Under the pieces are notes generated by a model that ran no database searches, had not been told where the DNA came from, and worked only from the letters and a program-made list of their open reading frames with translations. From assembly GCA_019916065.1 (NCBI GenBank), contig CM034239.1:36542419-36606418 (forward strand): a DNA stretch of 64,000 nt, read 5' to 3'. Source of the stretch: Vitellaria paradoxa (lineage: Eukaryota; Streptophyta; Magnoliopsida; Ericales; Sapotaceae). The translations under genes were made by a program, and so were the position numbers. Shown in pieces: positions 35,925 to 48,790 of this stretch. The stretch's first letter is position 1; the number at the start of each line of letters is the position of its first letter.

Positions 35925-38900
35925 AAAAAAATTCACTCATTAAGAGTTCACACATACCTATTAGCATATGATGCTATCCTAGTTGCACACAACCTCACAA
36001 ATAAGTAAGTGAATTGAATTGAAGTTCAAAGTGGACAGCTCATAGCCATGTTTCAATGCATGTGTAAGAGATCACACCACAAAACCTATACAAGACCACT
36101 ACATGCATAATACAAGAGTTACTTCCTTAGAATCCATTAGGTCTTTGTTTCGGTTGTAGGGGTAATGGCTAACAATGGCAGATATGGAAATCAAAGCACA
36201 TGTCTTGGGATAAAAATGCTAAAGTGCGCTCAAGTCCCAAACTACCCATTTCCTTTCCAAACCTCAAGAAGAACTACAACAAGAAGCTTATTCACGAACT
36301 TACAAACTACTCATGAGACATTCTCAATAATTACAATACAATGCACAGGTCCCACAAGTACATAACAAAAAAGAATGGGAAACTTTTTTTCTTTTTTTCT
36401 CTTTTTTTTGTTTTTTCTCTTTTTTTTCTTTTTCTTCTCTCTTTCTTTTTTTATTTTTTCTTTCTTTTTTTAAAATAATAAAATATACATTAGCTGAATT
36501 CTCCAGTTAGTATTTCCTCTCAATATGCTCTCAAAAGTTTCCATTTCCAACCCTCGTTCACATCATTGATATTGAGCCACTCTCATAACCCAAGACTTGT
36601 GAAGGTTAGGCTTAAAATGTGTGAATAAGGTTAAGGGGTAATATATGAGGTGGGAACCAAGGAAAATATATATATATATGTCACAAACTTTATTAAAAAG
36701 GCTTCAAGTTAGTTCCTAGGATAATTCATAATCAAGAAATGATAAGAAGACTCAAAATAGCAAAGAGAGCCCAGCATCACATTCAAAGCTTTCAATAAAT
36801 CATAATGTACCAAGTGAAACTCATGAAGCGTGTGTGATGCAGTTGTGCAGAGAAAACCAAAGTGAAGAATGAAAGAGCTATGATTATGTGCAAACTCTCA
36901 AGAAAAGAGTAATAGGCTCAAAAGCTCAACATTAAGGGGTATAATTCTCTACCTAGTCCAAGAATGCTCAATTAACCAATGTTAAACAAAATCCACCCCT
37001 AAGCACATAAGCTCTTCTCCATGATAGTAAAACATGCACAAGGTCATGACACGCTCAACTTGAATTAAGCTTCTTATTAATGCTTGAACAATACTCATTC
37101 ATCACTTTCTTGCTCAATTCCACAATCAACCAAACCAAAAAGGGCCGACATGCAGGTGTAAATGTGCTAAAATCATGTATACAAGCTCAAAAATGCGCAA
37201 AAATTTTAAAATTTTACAATTTTTTGCACAGAAGTCATCAAGCGAACTCTACCCCCAAGCTAGACTAAACATTGTCCTTAATGTAAAAACCATAATACAT
37301 ATGTGGGTCTATAGTGTGCAAAGTGAACATAATGATGAGCATGAAATAATAGCCACAAAAGGCACAAATAGGAACATATAGCACAAATTAAACCAAGCAT
37401 GCACCCATTATTCAAGCCCCTTAAGGCATCACCCAAAACACCCGCTAACCTAGATTTTACAGCATTGCCAACAACAGTAATTATATTTATGAAGTACCAA
37501 AATTAGAAGTGCAAGATTAAATTAAAAGGGAAAGGAAGGGTATTACCTCAAGTGTTTCCTTATTTGAAGAAAACAAAAGAAACTATATAAGAGAAAATGT
37601 TAGAAATAAAATAAGAGAAAAAATAAAATGAAAATAAGATAGGAGAAAGAGTTAATACAAAAGAAGAAATAAAAATAAAAGAATAGAAAATAAGAGAAGA
37701 AAATCAAACCAAAAGGAACCATGAAAATAAGAAAATGAAAAATCTAACCTACTATGTACAAATGAAAAGAAGACAAAAATAGTTATCCAACACCCTCTCT
37801 ATCCCATGCGTCCATAAATGGTTTAAGAAATAAAATGTCTTTTTTGGCCCCGCGAAGCACTGAAGATGGATGCTCTTCGCACTGAAGATGGGGCTATTCG
37901 GGTGTAAAACACACTTGGGAATGAAAGGCCAAGTAAGGTTCATAAAACCTCAAATGTGGCCATAATGTATGCATGGACATTTACATGATGGGTTCAATCA
38001 GTCATCCTATACCTAAGAAATCTACAAATGTGATATGATGGGCTCTAATAATCTCTCGACACCCAAAAAGTCAATGCAAGTTTTTCTCGTGTCTACTACC
38101 TCTCCCCAGTGATGATCGGTCTCATGGTGGTCACTCACAATCCACGTAGTAAGATTCTCAGATAGGGCTAAGTCAAGATACGAGAGGTGTGCATCACTCT
38201 CAACCTCAGGTGTACAGTTAAGTAAACTAAGGTCAACTAACTCGATGACGTGTTGCTTGGTCCATGTGATATTCAAATGTTCAGTTTGAGTTAAAGGACT
38301 CTCAATAAAGTTTGGAGTGATTGGGGTAGATTGAGCGTCAAGCTTGGTAGTAGTAAAAAATTGCATGTCCCCATGACTCTCAGTAAGTGGTAAAGGAATA
38401 TCTTGAATAGAAGAGTTCAAAGGGAAATAAGGAAGATGCCCATTCCAAATGTTGTCCCCAAACTCAGTGCCATGGTAGTGCCTGAGGTCGATGACTCAAT
38501 CATGTTCACTTAACCTTCTAGGTTTGGGAGTGTTTGTGCAGGGAGTTTACTACTTAGAGTGGTGCTTATTACTTGTGTCAACCTAGAAATTTACCTTTTG
38601 ATGTGATCTAAACCCTGGTACACATTGTTATTGATGCTTAATTGCTATTACATGAATTGATGAAGAGTGTCCTCAATAGGCCTCTTTTGTAAATGTTGAA
38701 ATGCAACAGGATCGGGCTATTGGCATTGAGGTGGTGGTGGAGGAATGTGTTCCTTGTCCAATTCAAAAAGTGCATCATTAGGTTCACTAGGCTAATAATC
38801 CTGGGGTTCCTTATACTAGCCCTCAATGAGTGGAACAAGGTTGGGACAGGCAAAATTCGAATAATTGATCTCCACGCAAAGGCTATTTCTAAAGGATGGA

Positions 38901-38978
38901 TCTTGAAGATCAAGCAAAATATGAGCGTATGGGAAAGGCTCGGTGTGGCTTTCAAGTACATGAGATTTAAAACTAAGC
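35925..38978 (-). repeat. Copy 2 of the ~3.0-kb tandem duplication
   Basis: It matches copy 1 over its whole length in the same orientation. It has a local expansion near 37,830-37,900, where GAAGATGG.TGCTCTTCG is repeated, and it keeps the polypyrimidine tract at 36,385-36,475. It continues at its right end into the gag remnant of element C, so copy 2 is the one in native context. Confidence 0.8.
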
Positions 38979-39809
38979 TTAAGTCTTTCCATTGGCCTGG
39001 TGTGTTCTTAGAAAAGTTCAAGGAATGACCATGCCTCACTTGGGGTGAGGTCAAGATATTCCCTACCCAAGGCTATATCAAACGTCTAGTGTAACTCAAA
39101 AGATAGAGCATTATATAATATGGCTCTAATCTGTGACTTGGGAAAGTGTCCAAAAGTATGCTAAATCTTTCCCAACATTTATAAAATACTTCATCCTTCT
39201 TTTAATAAAAAATTCCAATTTGAAAGCCACGGGTGAATGTTTGATGAATGGGGAGAAATTTTTCAATAAAAGCTTGACAATATTGTTCCTAAGTGGTCCA
39301 TTCTCAAAAATCATAACACCAGTCACTAGCCATACTTTGTAAAGACAAAGCGAAAAACACGAATCTAATTCTCTTACTCTTTCTAACATCATCACATAAG
39401 CCGCGCACTACCTCCAACCTATCGAGACGAAGACATTGGTCTTCCTTCTCATGCCCAAAGAACTAGGGAAGCATATTATAGGTTTCTAATGCAGAATCAT
39501 ATCCAAAAATGCTACCTAGATACTCTATGTACTCTTGTGTATCAAAAAGGCCGTGTACAAAATCACCAACATCAATGTCCAAGATCGGAAAATAAAAATG
39601 AAAACAAAATGAGAAAAGAAAAAAACTACACTAAAATGCAACCTAAGTTAACTAACATGCAAGCTAGATTATATGAAACGCAAATAAATATATAGCAATG
39701 CAAAAGAAAAATAAAACTACTAATAAAGAGATGGAGGAAAGGAAGAATTGACCCAATTTCTCAAGTGAACTCTCCTTTTAACTCCCAAGTCTAGCACTTT
39801 GTTGCTCTC
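38979..39809 (-). pseudogene. Element C leader and degraded gag
   Basis: Several minus-strand frames contain Athila-like gag pieces, among them EKFFPIHQT-like, KCWERF, LLDTFPSHRLEPYYIMLY and LTPSEAWSFLELF. The frame changes repeatedly. A leader with the primer site lies to the right, and the copy 2 region lies to the left, where polymerase genes would be expected. Confidence 0.6.
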
Positions 39810-39825
39810 CTCGGCAACGGCACCA
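39810..39825 (-). promoter_or_regulatory. Primer binding site of element C
   Basis: On the minus strand TGGTGCCGTTGCCGAG follows the LTR end GGTCGGTCA after six bases. It matches the Asp-tRNA-type primer closely. Confidence 0.75.
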
Positions 39826-39831
39826 AAAAAC

Positions 39832-41686
39832 TGACCGACCCTAAAATGTGTTTGGGTTCTACCTCTCAAGTGCAAGAGGGTGGTCATAGTTCTACTCGAT
39901 GAGAACTGAGGTCATCTCCACAGGAAGGTTTTTTCTAAAGGCTCTAGACTTGTTTTCTTAGTTAGTAGGTGAACCTAAGTTACTCTAAACTAACTTTGGA
40001 TTTATAAGATGCTTGAGTATAGTTGGGTTGAGATGATAGAGTAAAAGAATTGTGATATTAAATTAAAATGAAAATATTAAAAATAAAATAACTAAAATAA
40101 TCTTAGTTTCAAACCAAATCCGATAATGGGCAGTGGTTTACTAAAATGGGTTTGTAACTCAACCTAACAAATGCACATGTATTGCTAGGTCAAAAGATAT
40201 TTCATTAAAATCTAATTTATGGAACTCAAGGTAAACAGAGGCTTTTGAAATTGGTTTTGGACTCATCGGGACATTGAATCAAGCACCTAGTGTACACGAG
40301 TGTCAACTCATAACTAGGCTTCGACTGTAACACGGGTGAATCAATTTCTTAAGAAAACCTCATGTTATGGTCCTAGGAAAATAGCTTCCAAATCGCCGGG
40401 CCATTGAATCGAACACTTGTTATGCACGAGTGGCCAATCATAACCAAGTTATGATTATAACATGGCTAATTTGATTTCGAAAGAACCCTAGCTTAGTACA
40501 AGATTCCAATTAGAAATCAAAAAGATCTTTTATTGAAAAATATTCTTTTATGTTTGAGTTCACCAAACTACCACACCACCTTCAATTGCTTGAAGTTAAA
40601 CATACCCTAGCCTAACATACTTGAACTTCGAAGAAGAAAATAAACTTGCAAACCATCAATTAATATGAAACAAAAAACAACATCCAAAGAAGATATTGAA
40701 GTTTAAAGAAACGAAAAGAATTATTAAATAAATCTGAACTTAAAGCATGGAACTGAAATAATTAAATACGAAGTAACTTACATGCATAAACCATAAGAGA
40801 AAGAAAAGCAAACACCTTACGAAACTTCAACTAAACCTAATGCTTGAATCTAAATCTTCAACTCAAACGTAATGAAATCTCCCTAAAACTCAAAAAAAAA
40901 CTATCAGGAAGATAACCCTTCCATCCCCGTTAACGGCTGTATAAGTTTCATATATATAGTGGTGATGAAACACCCTAAAAACATAATTCATTTTCACAAA
41001 TCAACCCGTTGTGGTCCAGACCGTCCATAGGGGTGTCTAGACCATAGTGTCCTTCATCTTCACTTCGCGTTTTCTTCAGACAACTTTTTGTCCTCAAATT
41101 CCAATGCAATTTTGACCATGAAGACAATGGATTCAAGCTTTAGCTAAAATACAAACTTGTAGCCCCTTTAGTCTTCTTTCTAACCCAAAAGAATTGGGTC
41201 AATTGGAGTTGTGAGCAAGCAGTTATGGTTAAAAAATTGATAGAGTGTTAATCTAGAACTTCAACTGTACACCACTTCAACCATCTTGAACTTCAGACCA
41301 TTACCTTTTTCTCGGTAACCATAATAATTCATCTTATTCCTTGGGGCAGCTCTTGGGACATTGAGAAAGTCTTGAAAGTCATTGGACATGTCAGTATTTT
41401 TATCTTCAAGTTGTTTTCTTCATGCGTGCCAAATGTTTGGCGAAATGCCCCAAAAGACACAAAAGCCTATTCTTGCACTTTCTTACTCCAGCTTGCTTTG
41501 ACTCCTTCTCATGCGCTGTCTTAGTGTTATTTAGGGCTAAAACATCAAATTATATCACCTGAAACACACAAACAACAAGAACGTATGAAAATGAGATAAT
41601 TAAGCTAACACATTGCTAATAACAAGTAGAATTGCATAATTAGTATGCTCAATAGATATAGAATTGTGCAATAATCATACTAATCA
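39832..41686 (-). repeat. Athila-type LTR C (minus orientation)
   Basis: The plus strand runs from TGACCGACCC (39,832) to CATACTAATCA (41,686), 1,855 bp. It is related to LTR B in places (TGGTCCAGACC ... CCATAGTG motif near 41,015) but points the other way and is not a near copy, so B and C are different insertions. Confidence 0.7.
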
Positions 41687-41689
41687 TGG

Positions 41690-42230
41690 GCAACTTTTCC
41701 TTATCGATTGGTCACTCTTGGACTGATCGAGTTGTCGATTTGCCCTTTAGGCTCCCGTGGCCTAGTAGGCTACTTTCCTCCGTCGGTCAGCCACTCTTGG
41801 ATCGAATACTCTATTGATTTATCCCATAGGCTTATAGCTTAACGGGTAGCTTTCTCTTGTCGATCGGCCACTCTCGGACTGACCGAGCTGTCGATCTGCC
41901 CCTTCGGCTCTCGTGGCCTAGCAGGTAGCTTTTCTCCGTCCGTTGGCCATTCTCGGACCAACCGAGCTGTTGATCTGTCCCTTAAGCTCTCACAGCCTAG
42001 CGGGCAGTTTTCTTTCATTGGTCGACCACTCTCGAACTAACTGAGCTGTTGATCTGCCCCTTAGGCTCTTGCAGCCAAGTGGATAGCTTTCTCTTATCAA
42101 TGGGCCGCTCTCGAACGAACTGAGTTGTCGATCTGGCCCTTAGGCTCTCATGGCCTAGCAGGCAACTTTTCTCCATGAGTCGGCCATTCTCGAACCAGAT
42201 GAATCGTCAATCTGCACCTTTTGACCTTCT
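41690..42230 (-). repeat. Seven-copy tandem array, period 77-79 bp
   Basis: The word GCCACTCTCGGACTGACCGA and variants recur at 41,711, 41,790, 41,867, 41,946, 42,024, 42,103 and 42,182. Each copy also carries GTCGATCTGCCCCTTAGGCT and CTAGCAGGTAGCTTTTC. The array is GC-richer than its neighbours. It lies on the 3' side of the Tat-type polymerase genes, where Tat elements are known to carry tandem repeats. Confidence 0.85.
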
Positions 42231-42520
42231 GATCTATCGGTGTAAACCTATCATATTAGATAGGGTAACAATATATGTCAAAAAGAAAACCTTCTGAAAG
42301 AGCTTTCATTAAACATCCAAAAATGGAGTTTCAATCATAAAAGAAAAAGGAGTTTATAGTTGTTTTTAAACATAGTAAAATTTTAGATGCTCTCTATTCC
42401 ATGGGTGAGGTAGAGTTTTTCCGCTAGAATCCTTAAGCCAATAAGTTTCTTTTCTTGAGTAGAAGGTTATGACCTCGAGTCTTTCCTAGTTTGGTTCGAA
42501 CTTCCTTTCCCAAGCAGTTC

Positions 42521-45250
42521 TTAAGTTGGCATTCTCGGGACGTTGGCAAACCTCTGACATTTGTCAAACCTCTTCACTAAGTCTTGGGTGTCCTTTTCAG
42601 TGGTTGGCCAATAGTACACTGCTTGTAGGACCTTCTTAGTCAACGCCTTCCATCCTAAGTGTTTGCCACAGACCTCTTCATGAATTTTTCTAAAGACGTA
42701 GTCCGTTTCTTGATCGTTGGCACAGTGGTATAAGGGTATAGTTTGACCTCTTCTATAGAGAACACTGTTCAACAAAGTTACTTCGCAGCTCGATATTTGA
42801 TTATTTGTTATTCATTCTAATCATCAGGAAGAATCTTTTTATCTAGATAATCCTTAATTGGCTTTGCCCACACAACCTCAATCTCAATTTGTTGTACCTC
42901 AGCCAATCGGATGCTCGAAAAGTCAAGAACTTCAGTCGACACATCTTGATCTTGCTCCCTTCACAAAGCGATTCTAGCTAGTCGATCAGCCTCCACAATA
43001 TTTTGCCTAGGGACTGTTTCCAACGTTAGTTTAGAAACTTTTTTTGCTAAGTCTTTTGCCATTTAGCAATACGCTATTATGGTATCTTCATTAGCCTCGT
43101 ATTCTCTTCCCACCTATTCCACCACCAACTGGGAGTCGCTCTGCATAATGATCTGGGCCGCTCCCATTCTCTGAGCAATCTAAAGTTCAGCTAACAAGGC
43201 CTCGTACTCAACCACATTGTTGAAAGTTGGGAAGCTAAAACGTAGAGGATATTCGACCTTGAAGCCTTCTGGGAAAACCAACACGATACCTAACCAACTG
43301 GATTCCTGAGTAGATGAATCATCCACGTTCAAGATCCAGGTCTAGGATGTGGCATCTTCCTCTGGGGAAGCATCGACTGTGGTTGTGAACTCAGCGATGA
43401 AATCTGCTGCAGTTTGTCTTTTGATCGCTAATCATGGCTGGTGCTGTATGTCGAACTAGTTGAGCTTGACTGACCATTTAACTAGCCTCCTAGAAGTCTT
43501 CAATTTGTGCAGTACATTTTTCAAAGGTCAGTCGGTCAAGACGACAATGGTGTGGGCTTGGAAATGTACCCCTAGCCTTCAAGTTGTTATTATTAAAGCA
43601 AAGGCGAGAAGTTCCATTCTCAGGTATCACTCATCTTTTTTCAGCTAGTGTAATACACTAGTTTCTGAGAGCCATCTTCTTTTTTCACCAATACTGAGTT
43701 GACTATTGTAATGGAGACCGCCAGGCAAAGGTATAGTTCCTCTCTAGGGACAATCCTATTGAGCAAGGAGACCACTCCTAAATAATGTTTCAGCTGCTGA
43801 AAAGTGACCTCACATTCGTTGGTCCATTCAAATGCCTTATTTAACACCTTGAAGAATGGGAAACACTTGTCTAAGGATCTTGAAATGAACCTGTTGAGGG
43901 CAGTTATGTGCCCTACGAGTCTTTGGACTTCCTTTGTTATTCATGGGGACTGCATCTCTAAGATGGCCTAGACCTTCTCCGAGTTTGCCTCAATGCCCCG
44001 ACTGGACACCATAAACCCTAAAAATTTTCCAGAGGCAACCCCAAAGGCACATTTCACTAGATTGAGTTTCATCTAGAACCGTCTGAGGGTATTCAACGTT
44101 TCCTCCAAGTTTGTTACATGATCAAATGCTTGCATGCTTTTCACCAGTATGTTATCAACATAGACTTCCATGCTGTGTTCAATTTGTGACTTGAACATCA
44201 GATTAACTAACCTTTGATATGTGGCCCCAGCATTTTTCAAGCCAAATGGCAAAACGTCGTAACAATATAAACCCTGGTCAGTGATGAATACCTTATGTTT
44301 TTAGTCTTATTCGACCATCAGGATCTGATGTAACACAAAAAAGCATTCATAAAAGATAATACCCGATGTCTGGCTATGGAGTTTACCAACAAATCAATTA
44401 TGGGAATAGGGAAACTGTCCTTCGGATAGGCTTTGTTCAAATCAGAGAAGTCCACACACATTCTCTATTTCCCATTGGATTTCTTTACCATTACCACATT
44501 GGAGAGCCAAGAGGGATAATGTACTTTTCTGATGAATTTGGCCTTCAGTAATTTTGCCACCTCATTGGCTAGTGTCTCGTTTCGTTCAGGGGCAAAGACC
44601 CTTATTTTTTGCTTTACAAGCCAAGCTCTTGGGAAGATGTTAAGAATGGTGGGTCATTACATTGGGATCTATACAAGGCATGTCCTAATGTGACCAAGCA
44701 AACACATCTGTATTTTGTCTCAAAAACTGTCTGAGCTCCTCTTTCTAGTAGTCAGTTGCCGATGCCCCGATCTTGACAATCTTCTTGAGCTCGGGCTCCC
44801 CTATTGTGACATCCTCCAAGTCATCTCCAGGTTCACCCCTTTTCACTTCCTTTTCCATAATCAGAGTTTCTAAATTGATATTTCCTTTGAGGGATGAAAC
44901 ATAACATTCTCACGCAAGTTGGGAACTAGAGCCAAAGATGATAAGTTGAGGTGATAGCTTTGAATTGGTTTAGAGCTCTCCTACCTAGTATGGCATTGTA
45001 AGTTGAAATGGCTGTCCACTATCAAGAAATTCACCATCATAGTTGTTTGCATGGACTCCACTCCCAAAGTAGCCGGGAGGGTGATGGCACCAAGCAGTTC
45101 AACCCGATCTCCTATGAAATAGATGAACGGTGAGGTGACCAAATGCAACTTCTCCTTTCCGATGTTTATCTATTCAAAAGCCCTCCACTAGAGGATGTCT
45201 ACCGAGCTTTTGCTATCCATTAGAATTCTCTATGTTTGAAAGTTGAATAT
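42521..45250 (-). pseudogene. Tat-lineage pol: PR, RT, RNase H, archaeal-type RNase H, integrase zinc region
   Basis: Read leftwards on the minus strand. Protease remnants (ITLPATLGVESM, MVNFLIVDSHFN) lie at about 45,080-44,980. RT at about 44,560-43,900 shows LLKAKFIRKVHYPSWLSNVV, RMCVDFSDLNKAYPKDSFPI, YDVLPFGLKNAGATYQRLV and the active site VYVDNILVKS (44,151-44,162), where the second Asp is now Asn. RNase H has FEWTNECEVTFQQLK and LYLCLAVS. The second, archaeal-type RNase H that marks Tat elements follows (VEYEALLAELQIA, SDSQLVVE). The integrase zinc region (42,775-42,521) has IHEEVCGKHLGW, YYWPTTEKD and RFDKCQRF, with the first Cys replaced by Phe. The integrase core is absent, and stops are frequent. 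Confidence 0.87.
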
Positions 45251-45550
45251 TACTGCTAATAGCACCAATGGGTCGTTATACGGATGGCTCAGCTCTGAGG
45301 CTTCATCCTCAATGAATGTGATTGGCATTGGCTCCGTTTTCATCCTCTTGTGTGGCTAGCCTGTATTTTTTTTCTTGACCCCTCCTAAGCTCTCTGGCAT
45401 ATTTCTTGTGAGCCTTAAAGGTTTCACCTCCCCTTGAGAACCCCTTTGCTATTACAAAATTTCTCCCAGAGGTTGCTGGGCTTGTTGCCCTCTGCTTAGA
45501 CTCCTTGGTAGGCTTTTTCTAGCCAGGCTTCTATCATCTTGTCAATTCCT

Positions 45551-46946
45551 TCATTGCCCAGTGACAAACCCATTATATTTTTCTTTCCTATTCGTCTTTT
45601 CCACCAGTTTCTTCAAGTCAAAATGCTCTTCAGTATCGTGCCTGTGTTCCATGTGGTATAGGCAGTACTTGGACCTATATCTCGATCCTAGTGGTGCCTT
45701 CATCTGTTTCAGCCATCTGAACTTCGGATCATTCCTAATAGTATAAAATATTTGTTCCAACCATGAGTTGAGAGGGGTGAAATCCTTAATTGTCCTCGCG
45801 AATCGATCTCTCCTGTCTGCTACTTGGCTTCCTAACCTAGAAGCTCTAGGCACATTCGACTTCCTGTCGTCCCTGTGATCACTTAACCGCTTCTTATGTA
45901 ACTGAGAGTTTGTCACCTCATTGTCCCTTTGGGCTTTCATTGTATCCTCAACGTTCATATATTTTTGAGCTCGGGACATCAATAGGGTCATGTTCTCTAG
46001 AGGTTGTTTGGCTAAAGAAAATGCAAACTACCTGGGTTTAAGGCCACTCATAAAAGCCATAAGAGACACTTTCTCATCGGCCTCCTCAATTTCTAACATT
46101 TCCTAGTTGAATTAGGTGACGTACTCCCGAAGAGACTTGTCTTTCCCTTGCCTCACGGTCAGCAAATGGGTAGGGGTTTTTCATTGCTGTTGTCCACCAA
46201 TGAAATGCGATATGAACTATCTGCTAAGCTACTTAATGTTCTTAATTGATCTTGGCTTAATTTTATTAAACCAAGCACGGGCCAGACCCTTTAAAGTGAT
46301 AGAGACTGCTTGGCATTTATCTTGTCAGGAACCGTATGTGGATGCATCGCCGAGTTGTACATATCCAAATGATCTACTGGGTCTTTAGAACCATCATACG
46401 GCTCTATTGTTGGTATTTTGAATTGTGGCGATAAGAGGCATTTTATAATAGCTGGGGTAAATAAAGCCCCAGTTCTGTCGACTATGTCTTCCATGATGTT
46501 GGGGTTCTTTACCGCTGCCATGGCTCCATCAATCTGGGCCTGCATAGCTTGAAATCTATGTTTGATCGTCCATGTATTCTCTGTCTTCTCTACCTTTACG
46601 ATGACCTGACGTGGGGCAGTTTCACTGTACACTCCGTCATCGGTCGCTGTCTCATTCTGTCGAGAAATACTTGGTCTTCCACTATTTTCCCCCACAATTC
46701 CTCTGTTACCATCATTGTGGATCATTCTTTTGTTGACTGGACCATTGAATGGGTCTTGGCATGGTAGTGAAGGCAGAACTTGAGCCAGGTGGTTGACTTG
46801 CTTTATAATCACTTGTAAAGTTACAGCCATTCTGGCACACTGCCTTTCCATGGTTGTGATTCAGTCATCTTCTTGATTCTGATTCTCTATGGATGAAGTT
46901 AACTAATCTTGATGGGTTTGTATATCGAATCTGGTACGGACCATAA
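45551..46946 (-). pseudogene. Tat-lineage gag
   Basis: Minus-strand gag with FTPAIIKCLLSPQFKIPTIE, YDGSKDPVDHLDMYNSAMH and, further along in another frame, LAKQPLENMTLLMSRAQKY and the tail DFTPLNSWLEQIFYTIRND ... YCLYHMEHRHDTEEHFDLKK. The last part is the HxxxC-like knuckle-region text usual for this lineage (CxFHxxxGHxTExCxxLK), here decayed. Stops and frame changes occur at several positions, including 46,290 and 45,992. Confidence 0.85.
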
Positions 46947-46965
46947 AAAAGAGAACAACTCGTTG

Positions 46966-46983
46966 TTCCTACAAATGGCGCCA
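46966..46983 (-). promoter_or_regulatory. Primer binding site of the Tat element
   Basis: On the minus strand TGGCGCCATTTGTAGGAA follows the LTR end CACTATCA. TGGCGCC is the common start of primer sites in Tat and Athila elements. Confidence 0.65.
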
Positions 46984-46985
46984 AC

Positions 46986-47510
46986 TGATAGTGAAGGAAT
47001 TTCATGGTCCTTGATTGGAATCCTTTAACAAATGATCTGACTCAAGCCAGGGAACCTGTTCACCCATGACACTAGTGTGGTGCCTGCTAAAAACTCTCCG
47101 ACGATCAAGTCAGTAATAATCTTAAAGAAATAGTTTGGCAGAGTATTGGTAAAGTTAAAAGTGACATACTTGTGATAGCAATTTCTTCTCCCATTTATAA
47201 TAGTGGTTTGCTAATTCAAAGACTGAAACCAACCGGGATTGTCCCTTGATTTTCTGTAACTTTCTCATTTAGATAAGAAAAGTGTGAGATTTGGATCAAG
47301 CTTGAGATTTTCTACTTGAGTTGATAATCTCAAATTAATAACCACGGCATAAATCTCAGGGTCGCAATTACTCTGGCCTCATATTCACACTCAGGCTTAG
47401 TAATCTGGGCTTAGGCTTAGCAGTTTGGGCTAAAAAGCTTAGCCTTGGACAACCTGGCCTCAGTCAATCGGCTTGGGAAGTCAACTCGGCCTATGTTAAG
47501 ATTTCCTTCT
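46986..47510 (-). repeat. 5' LTR of the Tat element (outer end unresolved)
   Basis: The inner edge is TGATAGTGAAGG at 46,986 (plus strand). Inside is the text GGTGCCTGCTAAAAACTCTC and GACGATCAAGTCAGTAATAA, typical of Tat LTRs just before the primer site. Where it ends on the right is uncertain. No second LTR was found on the left, where LTR C begins at 41,686. Confidence 0.5.
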
Positions 47511-48078
47511 GAGTTATATGGAGGATTTTTATGTCATTTCAGCTAAGCTCATGAATCTCTTCCATCAGCTAGTATTAGATTTTATTATAGAATTGAAGTT
47601 GCTGGTCATCTACATAGATATTTCGATAGAAGGATTATCACTTGCTGTATGTACCTCAAATGGTACATTGTACATGCCTTTATTTGAAGTTTATTTCTAT
47701 GCCGACAATTAAGCCCATGAGCATCTTTGTCGAAGGCATTAGTTGCTTGTGAGGAAAAGTGAGATCTATCGTACTTGGATGAGTTTTTTTTAGCTTTTTG
47801 TTACTGGAAATTAGGTCATTTGATGGGAGAACAAAGTATGTGTAACACCTGGCTGTGGCAGGAGTATATCTTGTTAGGAGTTTCAAATTTTTGTTTAGTC
47901 TGTTGCGTGTTTGTGCTACATATTTTCGGACAACAGGAGACTTCCTGAGGTGCAGGAAGATTTCACTAGAAAACTTAGCTGGATAAGGCACGTTCTTCTG
48001 TGTTTCTCTTGTTTTTGTTGGTCTCAAAGTTATTATTGTTATTATTATTGTTATTTTATTTTATTTTATTTTTTGCAG

Positions 48079-48512
48079 GTTTCAAACAAATCTTCAGCTA
48101 CTTCCTCACTACAGCCCCCAGTGGTAATGATACATGTCACTTTCCTCTCTATCTCTAGATTATAGTTAGTACTCTTTTACTCATTTTTATATTTATTTAT
48201 TTTATTTTTTAATTTTTTTTGTCATCTCTGCATATACGTGTCTGAATTGCTCACTTTTTATCTTCTGAGGATTTGAGTCCAATTCTGCTCTCCGTGACCT
48301 TTGCCATCTCTTCTCTCATTTTCTTTTATTTTCTTTCATTTCATGAAGATTAATTTTAAGGCTAAACTAGCATTGTCCAGACTAAAATTTCAAATGTATT
48401 AATAATATGAATCCTAAATATCTTCATTGATCCTGGAGGGGAACGATAAGTTTAGTAAAATAATTTGGAGCATAGAATCCTCTGATGAAACACTTTACTC
48501 ATTTTACTCAAT

Positions 48513-48548
<36 letters not shown>

Positions 48549-48790
48549 TTTTGGTTGATTACAAAAATATATGAAAAACAAATAACTAAAGCTATTTATT
48601 TGTTTTTGGTACGTAATAAAAATTATTATTATTTTTATTTTATCTTATTTTATTTTATTTTTGCAATGCATGCATTGATATTTTTCTACTGTTTCTTTCG
48701 TCCACCGTGATATGCTTTTCCTTCTCTTTCTTGATCTCACAATATTAAACTTTTTGACTCCTCAGAAAATGCACCTTACAATCCTTTAAG
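48079..48790 (+). pseudogene. Partial upstream duplicate of the CaaX-protein gene
   Basis: 48,079-48,123 looks like a copy of exon 2 of the gene at 50,276: it follows TTTTTTGCAG, reads V-S-N-K-S-S-A-T-S-S-L-Q-P-P-V in phase 0 and ends at GTAATG. The functional copy has I-L-N-D-S-S-A-T-A-T there. A block at 48,346-48,670 repeats at 55,422-55,691 and another (ATATTTTTCTACTGTTTCTT...) at 48,675-48,745 repeats at 56,275-56,345. A weak exon-3-like CAG-AAAATGCACC sits near 48,768. No promoter or first exon was recognised, so I treat it as a broken duplicate. Exon assignment is inference. Confidence 0.5.

Noticed and set aside
28430..41686. LTR B and LTR C as the two LTRs of one element
   Set aside because: They are in opposite orientation and only distantly similar, whereas LTRs of one copy are direct and nearly identical.
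47680..48027. Minus-strand open frame of 115 codons
   Set aside because: No recognisable domain, biased composition, and partial overlap with LTR-proximal and duplicated gene sequence.
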